Positions 17,655 through 25,134 of a stretch of 64,000 nt of DNA are shown here, piece by piece. The notes beneath the pieces are model-generated. The model saw nothing but the letters and a program-made list of their open reading frames with translations. It was not told the DNA's origin and did no database searches. How positions within the stretch are numbered: the stretch's first letter is position 1; each line of letters begins with the position of its first letter. The position numbers and the translations under genes are program-made. Source of the stretch: Pseudomaricurvus alkylphenolicus (lineage in GTDB: Bacteria > Pseudomonadota > Gammaproteobacteria > Pseudomonadales > Cellvibrionaceae); NCBI RefSeq assembly GCF_011683955.1, contig NZ_JAAQPI010000001.1:62001-126000 (forward strand), read 5' to 3'.

Positions 17655-19037
17655 TCACGCCACAGCAAGCGGCTCAACTTCAGGCAAGGGTGCGGTCACA
17701 GCGTTCTGAGCTCTTCCCATTCCTTTGCCCATCAGAGCAACTTGCCTGACCGCATGACGATAGAAGTACTTGATCAGTTTTTCGTTTTGATCAGCGCCTG
17801 CCGCCGACACCAGATCGTTCAGGAGTCTGTGCCCTTCTTTCAAACTCGAAGGTCTTTGCCCCAGCAGCGCTTCCATATCGTCCAGCTCCTGAATATCCAG
17901 TTCACGGCTGAGACCGGCTGTGGCTTTGGCGTGTTCCAGCAACCTCAGATCCATTTTGATGCGGTGCTGCAGGAAACTGTCCTCGGTATTTGGCAACAGC
18001 TCGTCGCTCAGATTCTTAATCAGAATATCGCAAGCCCGCAACCCCGGATTATTGTCCAGGTCGGGAATCGCCGGTGCTTCCACGTCAACGCCTACAGCTT
18101 CCGCCAGCGCTTCTGCGGAGGCCAATTTAGACCAGGCATCCTGCGCCAACCATTCCGCATGATCATCTTCAGCCGACGGTTTTTCTGCAACAGGAGCCAG
18201 CGCCAGTGTTGTAATCAGCATCGCAATCACGTTGTAATAGCGCAGTTTATCGATATCCAGTTCTACACCGGATTTTCGGGCGTATTCATTGAACCACACG
18301 CCAAGATTGCCCGTCGGGTACCAGACATCACGGGTACGGATTTGAGCCAACTCTCTCATGGGATCGCCAAGAAAACCCAACTCGAAGTCAACCACGGCGG
18401 CAATTTTGCCGTCCTTGAAGAGGCATTGTCCCGGTCCTGTATCTCCCTGTACCAGCACGGCTCGTTCGGGAGCCGGCGGTATATTGGCACGCAGCCATTT
18501 ACAGGCAAAGGTAATCAGGGGCACCGGTTCAATCAGGTTATCAAAGCAGCCTTTTTCCCATACCTCCAGATCCTGAAGCACATAGTCCGCGGCGGTTTGG
18601 GGCTTTTTTAAACCCAGAGCTTCAAACTTTGACGCATCGATTGCGTGCCATTTCGCCATAATCGCTGCGAAATCCCTGGCCACAGAATCCCGTTCAGCGC
18701 TGTCTTCGATCTTGGTGAAGTCATTCTCACCTTCTACATACTCCATCAGAAGAACAGGCGGTTCCGCATTGCGAGCGACGATTTTGGGTACTTTGATGCC
18801 CTCGTTATACAATAGCTCCAGTATGTCGCCCTCCGTTTTCAGGCTGTAGCTGCTGGTAAAGCCCCAGTCTTCGTCCCGGCAACCCCGCGCGTAATACCTG
18901 GTGCCGCTTTCCAGAGTCACGAACCACCCCGGCCGACCGCCGGATTCGCGACCTGACTGCCGCTCTATATCAACAATTTTCTCTCCGGCGGTTTTTTCCA
19001 CCCAAGCAAGAACGTCTTTCTCTTTGATTAAGGCCAC
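17655..19037 (-). CDS. Aminoglycoside phosphotransferase-fold kinase (ACAD10/11- or LvaA-like)
   Basis: 460 residues with an APH/choline-kinase fold. LLMEYVEGEN (97-106) is the hinge region, VQGDTGPGQ (196-204) the catalytic loop and VVDFELGFLGDP (215-226) the metal-binding loop with Asp217 and Glu219. The consensus HGDxxxxN reads QGDTGPGQ: Asp199 is kept but both the His and the Asn are Gln. An additional 180-residue helical C-terminus is unassigned. The GTG start has AGGAGG upstream. Relatives phosphorylate hydroxy-acyl-CoAs (ACAD10/11, LvaA) rather than antibiotics. Its position with a thiolase-like aldolase and CoA enzymes supports such a role, as inference. Confidence 0.8.
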   Translation of the reverse strand: MALIKEKDVLAWVEKTAGEKIVDIERQSGRESGGRPGWFVTLESGTRYYARGCRDEDWGFTSSYSLKTEGDILELLYNEGIKVPKIVARNAEPPVLLMEYVEGENDFTKIEDSAERDSVARDFAAIMAKWHAIDASKFEALGLKKPQTAADYVLQDLEVWEKGCFDNLIEPVPLITFACKWLRANIPPAPERAVLVQGDTGPGQCLFKDGKIAAVVDFELGFLGDPMRELAQIRTRDVWYPTGNLGVWFNEYARKSGVELDIDKLRYYNVIAMLITTLALAPVAEKPSAEDDHAEWLAQDAWSKLASAEALAEAVGVDVEAPAIPDLDNNPGLRACDILIKNLSDELLPNTEDSFLQHRIKMDLRLLEHAKATAGLSRELDIQELDDMEALLGQRPSSLKEGHRLLNDLVSAAGADQNEKLIKYFYRHAVRQVALMGKGMGRAQNAVTAPLPEVEPLAVA

Positions 19038-19068
19038 TTGCTTTCCTCCTACAGGTTGATTTTAAGTG

Positions 19069-19485
19069 TTAAAGATTGCCAAACAGTTCACGGGCGACGT
19101 GGGTATCGACATGCTCGCGAAGTTCATTGATTTTCCCGGACTCGTCAAATTTGAAAATAAACACGTAGGTGTTTTCGTAACGGGGACCAATGGTGGTATC
19201 TCCGACAATCACAGTTTCCATGATTACGCAGTTGTCACCGGCGACCTCAAGCAGCACATCGGCTTTTTGAGTATCGGGATGAAAGGCACCGTTGGCAGCC
19301 TCGCTCATCATGGATACGATATTATCTTTTCCTTGATGTTCACCGGGGTAGTCCCCCGCGGCTCCCTTTGGAATCCACCACTTTAAATCTTCCGCGAAAA
19401 TGTCACTCAACGTGTCACGCCAATTTTCCTTGCCCATATCCTCGAAGAATCTGCGTGCCGTTTTCTTGTTTACTTCATTAGTCAT
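19069..19485 (-). CDS. SnoaL-like / NTF2-fold protein
   Basis: 138 residues of the SnoaL/NTF2 cone fold: ARRFFEDMGKENWRDTLSDIFAED, then KWWIPKGAAGDYPGEHQGKDNI and a beta-rich second half ending with IFKFDESGKINELREHVDTHVA. Proteins of this fold act as isomerases, dehydratases or hydrolases on ring substrates, or as scaffold. It does not carry the ketosteroid isomerase triad seen at 1-396. ATG 19485 is used; the alternative TTG at 19506 is less likely. Lies 31 bases before the kinase gene and 37 bases after the hydrolase gene, in the same minus-strand block. Confidence 0.7.
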   Translation of the reverse strand: MTNEVNKKTARRFFEDMGKENWRDTLSDIFAEDLKWWIPKGAAGDYPGEHQGKDNIVSMMSEAANGAFHPDTQKADVLLEVAGDNCVIMETVIVGDTTIGPRYENTYVFIFKFDESGKINELREHVDTHVARELFGNL

Positions 19486-19522
19486 GTTATTTTTTGCCTT
19501 TCCCAATAGATAAATGACGCCA

Positions 19523-20452
19523 TCATTGACGTTTGATGACAGGTACCAATTCGTCCAGCCAACTCAGCATCGCTTCGAAGAGCTGAATACGGGACGGATA
19601 AATAAAATGCATATGGCCGGCATCCTCCAGCAGGTGGCAGGTCACCTCCCTGGCGGCGGGGAACTGCGAGCGCATGGCTTCCAGCGGATCGCAGATATCA
19701 CGATCACCAGCGGCGAGAAATAACGGCATCTCCAGCCTCCGGCATTCGGCTGAGACGCAGCCCGGAATGATACTCAATGCCGCCGGCATGGCCAGCACCC
19801 GTCCTCGGCTTTGGGCCAGAGCCGCAGCCACTGGCGGAGACAAACGCCCGCCTTCGGTTTCGCGACCGCTAAGATCAAGATCCACATAACCGGTACCGAA
19901 CTGGGCGTCCGCTATTTCGGCCAGCACTTCTCTTGCCTGCTCTGCCCGTCCGATAAATGAGCGCGCCCTGTCACATAGCAAGTGAGGAATACCACAGTTG
20001 CTAAAACCGAGCAGGGCGAGTGCGTCAAAACTGGCGCTGACAGACTGCTGCAATATTGTGAGCATTGCCCCCATGGAGTGACCGACACCAATACAAGGCA
20101 CGTTGTTTCCGAATCGTCCGAGTACTTGTTTGACAACATTGGTATTGGCGTCAACGATGGTCTCAATCGCGACGTCGAACCCATTATCAGGTTTTGTGCT
20201 GTCACCAACACCCAAATGGTCAACCGTTACAACTCGATAGCCCCGGGCGCAAAAGTGCAAGCCGAAACTGTAGCTGTCATCCCCTTTCGGGCGCAGATCG
20301 AACCATCCGCGGTTGCATCCTCCGCCAGGAAAACACACCAACAGGGCCTTGACCGGCCCTACCGGTTCGAAAACGGTGGTCGCCAGGATCTGTTGCCCCT
20401 CGAGGTCCAGATCCTTACCGACATCGAAATCACATCGCACTGAAGATTGCAC
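19523..20452 (-). CDS. Alpha/beta hydrolase
   Basis: 309 residues. Oxyanion-side loop FPGGGCNRGWF (about 41-51), nucleophile elbow GHSMGA (Ser about 126), a cap region, late Asp in AAGDRDICDP and His in DAGHMHFIY form a plausible Ser-Asp-His triad. The GTG start lies inside the end of the thiolase-like gene (23-base overlap), indicating translational coupling. Likely an esterase, thioesterase or C-C hydrolase in the same pathway; substrate unknown. Confidence 0.85.
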   Translation of the reverse strand: MQSSVRCDFDVGKDLDLEGQQILATTVFEPVGPVKALLVCFPGGGCNRGWFDLRPKGDDSYSFGLHFCARGYRVVTVDHLGVGDSTKPDNGFDVAIETIVDANTNVVKQVLGRFGNNVPCIGVGHSMGAMLTILQQSVSASFDALALLGFSNCGIPHLLCDRARSFIGRAEQAREVLAEIADAQFGTGYVDLDLSGRETEGGRLSPPVAAALAQSRGRVLAMPAALSIIPGCVSAECRRLEMPLFLAAGDRDICDPLEAMRSQFPAAREVTCHLLEDAGHMHFIYPSRIQLFEAMLSWLDELVPVIKRQ

Positions 20453-21587
20453 CGCTCATACCTGCTGATACCAGGACATTTTCGACGTCGTCAACCTGGT
20501 TGACGGAGGTCCCGCGAACCTGCCTCACCGCTTCGGCTGCATTGTTGACCCCATGAATATAGGCTTCGCCGATCAAACCTCCGTTCGGATTGACCGGGAT
20601 GCTGCCCGCCAATTCAATATGCCCGTCCTTCACAAAATCTTTGGCCTCTCCATAATCGCAGAACCCGAAAGCCTCCAATTGCATCAGTACGATGGGGGCA
20701 AAGTGGTCATAGAGCATCGCCACTTGAAAGTCCTTGGGGCCGAAACCCGTCTGGCGATACAATTCGCGTCCGAGGTATTGCGCTTCTTTAAACTGCGACA
20801 GCTCACCGTGATAGTAATTGGTCACAACCTCAACCGCCTTGGGTACTGCCTGACTGGTTGCCGAAACTCTTACGGGTACCTGCTTCAGGTCTTTGGCCCT
20901 GGCCTCCGTGGTGAGAACCATGGCCACCGATCCATCACTTTCCTGACAGCAGTCTGCACGGCGCAGGGTAGGCTCAATAATCCATCGGGACGCCTGTTGC
21001 TCTTCCAGGGTGATCGGACGTTGGTAATACCAGGCCGCCGGATTGGTTGCCGCGTGTTTGCGCATGGTGACAGACACACGCCCCACATCCTCGTTGGTCA
21101 CGCCATAAACGTCCATATAGCGCTGAAGATTCATGGCCGACCAATTCCCCGGTGACAGCGCCCCAAACGGCATGCTCCACTCCAGAAAACTGGTGCCGGT
21201 TCCCGCACCCGCGTCGTTGCTCTGTGTGGGACCGCCAAAGCGTTTGCCGGAGCGTGAGCGAATCGATCGGTAGACAACAACGACCTCCGCCAGACCCGAC
21301 TGAATCGCAGCGGCGGCGTGGGTAAAGATTCCGCAGGCCCCGCCGCCGCCGTGCCCTACCCGTGAGGAGTAACGCAGATTTTCGATACCCAGAGAGGCGG
21401 TCAGCTCTACATCCTCCACTTTGTCCATGGAGAAAGTACACATGCCATCCACATCCGCCGGGGTAAGACCGGCATCATCCAATGCAGCGGTAATGGATTC
21501 ACAGGCCATATGCCACTCACTGCGACCGGCATCCTTGGAAAATTCGGTTTGACCCAGACCGACAATTGCTGTGTTCAGCTTACTCAT
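20430..21587 (-). CDS. Thiolase-fold lipid-transfer protein / retro-aldolase (Ltp2-like)
   Basis: 385 residues of the SCP-x/Ltp thiolase superfamily, beginning LNTAIVGLGQTEFSKDAG. The position of the thiolase nucleophile Cys has GHGGGGACG (78-86), so it is unlikely to be a true Claisen thiolase, like Ltp2. The C-terminus carries YDHFAPIVLMQLEAFGFC and NPNGGLIGEAYIHGVNN. Ltp2 with ChsH2-type DUF35 domains cleaves the beta-hydroxyacyl-CoA side chain of steroids by retro-aldol reaction. The DUF35 gene overlaps it by four bases (ATGA), which strongly suggests the same complex. The natural substrate is inferred. Confidence 0.85.
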   Translation of the reverse strand: MSKLNTAIVGLGQTEFSKDAGRSEWHMACESITAALDDAGLTPADVDGMCTFSMDKVEDVELTASLGIENLRYSSRVGHGGGGACGIFTHAAAAIQSGLAEVVVVYRSIRSRSGKRFGGPTQSNDAGAGTGTSFLEWSMPFGALSPGNWSAMNLQRYMDVYGVTNEDVGRVSVTMRKHAATNPAAWYYQRPITLEEQQASRWIIEPTLRRADCCQESDGSVAMVLTTEARAKDLKQVPVRVSATSQAVPKAVEVVTNYYHGELSQFKEAQYLGRELYRQTGFGPKDFQVAMLYDHFAPIVLMQLEAFGFCDYGEAKDFVKDGHIELAGSIPVNPNGGLIGEAYIHGVNNAAEAVRQVRGTSVNQVDDVENVLVSAGMSGAIFSAM

Positions 21588-22015
21588 TTGTTGCCCTCCG
21601 GCCGAAACTGAGGCACCGCTCTGCCACCAACTGTCGCCGCAAAGCAGACTTCAACCGGCATGCCTGGTTGCACCGACTCAAGCTCCACATCAACCAGATT
21701 CGACAGCAGGCGAATACCCTCTTCCAAATCGATCAATGCCGTCAACAGCGGATAATCAAAAGCGGGAATTTGTGGATACTGGGGCGAGCAAACGCTGTAC
21801 ACTTTGCCGCGACCGGACAATTGTGTCGGTTGCAGGTCCATGCTCAGACACTCCGGGCACATAGGGCGAGGGGGATGCAGATACTGCTGACACCCTTGAC
21901 ACTGTTGCGCCATAAGTTCGCCACGCTCCGCAGCCTCCCAAAAAAAGGCACTTTCGGCCGTATACATCGGATCGGGCCGCCGTACGGCCGGTACCTGATC
22001 ATCCTGGGGATTCAT
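21584..22015 (-). CDS. DUF35 Zn-ribbon/OB-fold protein (ChsH2/DUF35-like partner)
   Basis: 143 residues: an N-terminal rubredoxin-like zinc ribbon with CQGC at about 39-42 and CPEC at about 53-56, followed by an OB fold (GRGKVYSVCSPQYPQIPAFDYPLLTALIDLEEG over 70-103). DUF35 proteins bind acyl-CoA and dock on thiolase-fold lipid-transfer proteins; without them Ltp2 is inactive. The four-base overlap with the thiolase-like gene and the usual order DUF35-Ltp support a complex. Confidence 0.88.
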   Translation of the reverse strand: MNPQDDQVPAVRRPDPMYTAESAFFWEAAERGELMAQQCQGCQQYLHPPRPMCPECLSMDLQPTQLSGRGKVYSVCSPQYPQIPAFDYPLLTALIDLEEGIRLLSNLVDVELESVQPGMPVEVCFAATVGGRAVPQFRPEGNK

Positions 22016-22180
22016 CGTTCGATCACCTCGCAGCAGTTAGTCAGTATTGGTTATTAGAATGGACGGGATTAGTATGTGGGTTTGCTGTGAATCATAAAGA
22101 TCGCAACCTAACAAAGAATTATCCCTTTCGAACAAACGGTTTAGGATTGAATGAAACCGCATACAAAAGACGTAAAACGA

Positions 22181-22215
22181 AACAAGGCCCGCCCCTTTTG
22201 GGGGCGAGCCTTGTT
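22181..22215 (-). terminator. Rho-independent terminator of the TonB-receptor gene
   Basis: AACAAGGC and GCCTTGTT form the base of a long stem, continued by CGCCCC / GGGGCG over a 4-base loop, 38 bases downstream of the receptor stop on the minus strand. The T-rich TTTCGTTTT on that strand follows. Confidence 0.75.
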
Positions 22216-22252
22216 GCGAGATAAGTGGTTGTAGCCTCAGCGGCAAAACACT

Positions 22253-24793
22253 CTACCAGCTGTACTCAACCCCCATTGACCAGGTCCGCGGAGAATTGTA
22301 ACCGCCAGTCACCACACCCAACCCGAGATCAACGGCATCGGTCAATACGCGCTTGTCACCCAGATTCTTGCCCGCGGCGAATACTCGCCACTGGTCATCG
22401 GCCGAGTACCAGGTTACCTGGGCGTTCCAAAGACCGTGTGATTCCGATATCGCCTCCTGCAAAGCCACGGAACGACTGTCCCAGGGTTGAGTAGCCGGGG
22501 TTTCGTCCACATAGGCATACTGCAAGAAAACCTCGACAGCTCCGGCAGAATCCAGTGACAGGCTATATCGAGTACTGACATTGCCACTCCACTGCGGGGC
22601 GCGTCCCATCTCCATATGTTCAGCGACGTCGACTGTCATAAATTCACCGTCAACTTCCTGCTGTTCCAAAGATTCTGTGACCTCGGCATCGAGGTAACTG
22701 AGGTTCATGTCCAATCGCCAGTCTTCTGTCAAGGCGTAGCCAATGGTCATATCGACACCCTCGGTGATTGCCGAACCGAAATTGCCCACCACGGCCTCCA
22801 GGTCAAGATTCCCTTCCGAGTCTTCCAGAACAATAAAGTTACGGAACTGGACATCATCGATTTCGTTTCTGAACCACTCAACATTGAACAACATACGACC
22901 ATTCATTAGGGTAGACTTAAAACCGATCGCATAGGCGGTCAGGGTTTCTTCATCAAAGGTCGATGTTTCCGGGTCAGGGATACCATTAAAGCCGCCGGAT
23001 TTAAAGCTGGTCGATACGCTGCCGTATACCATACCCAGGTCTGATATGTGGTAACTCAAACCAATCAAATAGTCGAAGCTGCTCCAATTTCCCTCTTCCT
23101 CGATCACATCCACGCCGCCATCCAGGCTCATGACTGATTGGGTGAACAAGGGATCACCGAGCTGTGCTGTCATGGCCTCGGTGGCGCCGGCAATTCTGTC
23201 ATCGTACCAATACTGGTTACCGATGCCATCGACGAACAAGGCACCCACAATGTTAGTGGTCTGGATTATATTGAGACTGTCTTTTTCTTCTTCGGTGTAA
23301 CGGCCACCCAGGTTGAGTGTCAGCTGATCCGTAATATCCCATTGGATGTTGACAAAGGCAGCTTTGCTCTCCAACTCGGATTTCGCTTCCAATGATTCTC
23401 CCTGCACAATCAATCCGGGATTTAATTCTTGTCCGGCCAGAGGCAACCATTGATTAAGAGTATCTTCAACGCTGGGCCGTGATCCCAGGATTCCGGTAAA
23501 GGCGTCGCGGACCCCTTCGACGGTCAGATTATTAAACAGGGCAGATGTTAATACGGTGTCTTCAACACTTGGATTATTCTCATGATCGAAGTAGTAAAGC
23601 CCGGCGATGATATTCAGATTGTCTGAAGAGTAGGACAACTGCAACTCTTGTGAAAACTGTTTGTCATGCGGACCATCTTTAGTGACGATATATCCATACG
23701 CGGTGCCGTCCACCTCCGTGTTACGCAGTGTCTCGTTGCTGTAACTGGAACTGATTGACTTCACCGACCAGAAATCGTTGATGTCATAACTCACCACCAG
23801 ATTGGCGAGTTTGGATTCCACATTGAAAATGCCCAGATCCAGTTCAGTGCTGACATCGTCTACATTGTTATATTGAGCATCTGTTGAGCGATCCGTGGGC
23901 AGAAATTCGTAGGCTTCCAGACCAGTGGGCAGAACAAAGTTTGCCGCTTGCGCAATCTGGAGTTGCTCCTCGCGACTCAGCGAATTGTAAATCGAGGAAG
24001 GAACACGCCCCACCGAGTCGTTTTCAATGGTGCTGTAAGAAAAATTAACCGACAGATTGTCAGTCGGATCCCAGGCCAGAGCGATTCGAGCGCCGCTTAC
24101 ATCCTCAGTCCAGAATTCTTCTCCGGTGTTTACATCGGTTTGAAAACCATCGCGTTCTTTGTAGGTTACAGAAGCAATTGCAGACAAGGTTTCGGTTAGA
24201 GGGCCTGTCACAGTGGCTTTCATACCCAACATGCCGTCACTGCCAACTTGGGCCTCAACGTTCCCGCCAAACTCGTCGGCTGGCTGCTGCGATGTAAATT
24301 TGATTGCCCCCGCCGTGGTATTTCGACCGTACAGGGTACCCTGAGGACCTTTGAGGACTTCAACCTGTGCAATATCCAGTAGATTGACGAACTGCCCGGA
24401 ATTTCCCAGGATGTAGGTATCGTCAATGTAAATCGCAACACTGGGCTCAAAAGAGCCACCAAAGGGAGCACCAACACCACGGATAGAGGCATTGGTGGCT
24501 CCTGAGGTCAGTCCGCCGGTTTCTGCGATATAGACGTTACTGACGGAACTCTGCAGGTCGGTAACATCGTTAATTTGCATTTCTTTCAATGCGTTCTGGT
24601 CGAACGCGGATACCGTAATAGGGACATCCTGCAGGCTTTCCTCACGCTTACGCGCGGTAACGACAATTTCCTCAAGCGCGAAGGTCTCAGTTGCCTGTAC
24701 CTGTACACCGGGAACTGCCAGCTGAATAGCCAGAGCCATCCAGGTGGGTTTAAAGACCTTTTTAGCGTAATGAGTTGCAGTGTTATTGTTCAT
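22253..24793 (-). CDS. TonB-dependent outer-membrane receptor
   Basis: 846 residues. A signal peptide of about 33 residues ends at VQATE; the plug starts with EEIVVTARKREESLQDVPI (about 41-59), followed by plug motifs SIRGVGAPFGG, PSVAIYIDD, VEVLKGPQGTLYGRNTTAGAI. The rest is a 22-strand barrel ending in Trp. Energy-driven uptake of large or scarce compounds; the plug with RGPQGTLYGRN/T is the common type in steroid and terpene degraders. Transcribed away from the CoA-transferase and followed by a terminator, so the unit is monocistronic or ends here. Substrate unknown. Confidence 0.93.
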   Translation of the reverse strand: MNNNTATHYAKKVFKPTWMALAIQLAVPGVQVQATETFALEEIVVTARKREESLQDVPITVSAFDQNALKEMQINDVTDLQSSVSNVYIAETGGLTSGATNASIRGVGAPFGGSFEPSVAIYIDDTYILGNSGQFVNLLDIAQVEVLKGPQGTLYGRNTTAGAIKFTSQQPADEFGGNVEAQVGSDGMLGMKATVTGPLTETLSAIASVTYKERDGFQTDVNTGEEFWTEDVSGARIALAWDPTDNLSVNFSYSTIENDSVGRVPSSIYNSLSREEQLQIAQAANFVLPTGLEAYEFLPTDRSTDAQYNNVDDVSTELDLGIFNVESKLANLVVSYDINDFWSVKSISSSYSNETLRNTEVDGTAYGYIVTKDGPHDKQFSQELQLSYSSDNLNIIAGLYYFDHENNPSVEDTVLTSALFNNLTVEGVRDAFTGILGSRPSVEDTLNQWLPLAGQELNPGLIVQGESLEAKSELESKAAFVNIQWDITDQLTLNLGGRYTEEEKDSLNIIQTTNIVGALFVDGIGNQYWYDDRIAGATEAMTAQLGDPLFTQSVMSLDGGVDVIEEEGNWSSFDYLIGLSYHISDLGMVYGSVSTSFKSGGFNGIPDPETSTFDEETLTAYAIGFKSTLMNGRMLFNVEWFRNEIDDVQFRNFIVLEDSEGNLDLEAVVGNFGSAITEGVDMTIGYALTEDWRLDMNLSYLDAEVTESLEQQEVDGEFMTVDVAEHMEMGRAPQWSGNVSTRYSLSLDSAGAVEVFLQYAYVDETPATQPWDSRSVALQEAISESHGLWNAQVTWYSADDQWRVFAAGKNLGDKRVLTDAVDLGLGVVTGGYNSPRTWSMGVEYSW

Positions 24794-25134
24794 CGTTCTC
24801 TTCTCTGTATTTTTATGACTTCAGATCGAATGGCGTCCACTTGCACACCATTCCACCTACATGCGACTTGTATCCATCATAGTTGACGCAAACAAGAAGT
24901 GAATTGGCAGGGTCACTAATTCTCTTACCATAATCTTCCAAGCCAAAATTCCATCCTGCAGGCAATATACAAGCAAATATATATAACATATTTATATATA
25001 TGAATAGGGAGTTTCATTATTGTGAAAGAGGGGCGTTGATTACGCCCTGAAGGACACAGCGCCTAACGTGGGGTGGATTACGGCTTCGCCTAATCCACCC
25101 CACGCAGAGGAGTTTTCTGAGTGACAGAGTAGGA
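24794..25134. other. Intergenic region with AT palindrome and REP-like hairpins
   Basis: 341 bases without a gene between the TonB receptor start and the CoA-transferase stop. It contains TATATATA-N7-TATATATA at 24978-25000 (possible operator, low complexity) and two hairpins at 25031-25047 and 25067-25104. No coding remnant recognised. Confidence 0.6.
25031..25104. repeat. REP-like double hairpin
   Basis: First hairpin GGGCGT-TGATT-ACGCCC (25031-25047). Second: perfect 14-base stem CGTGGGGTGGATTA / TAATCCACCCCACG (25067-25080, 25091-25104) with a GC-rich loop that can pair GGC-TTC-GCC. The GGTGGATTACGGC...TAATCCACC text is a type of intergenic repeat seen widely in proteobacterial genomes; it may also act as the terminator of the CoA-transferase operon. 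Only one copy exists in this window. Confidence 0.6.

Noticed and set aside
24978-25000. TATATATA inverted repeat as firm operator
   Set aside because: Simple TA repeat; symmetry is expected by chance in such DNA, so it is only mentioned within the intergenic region.
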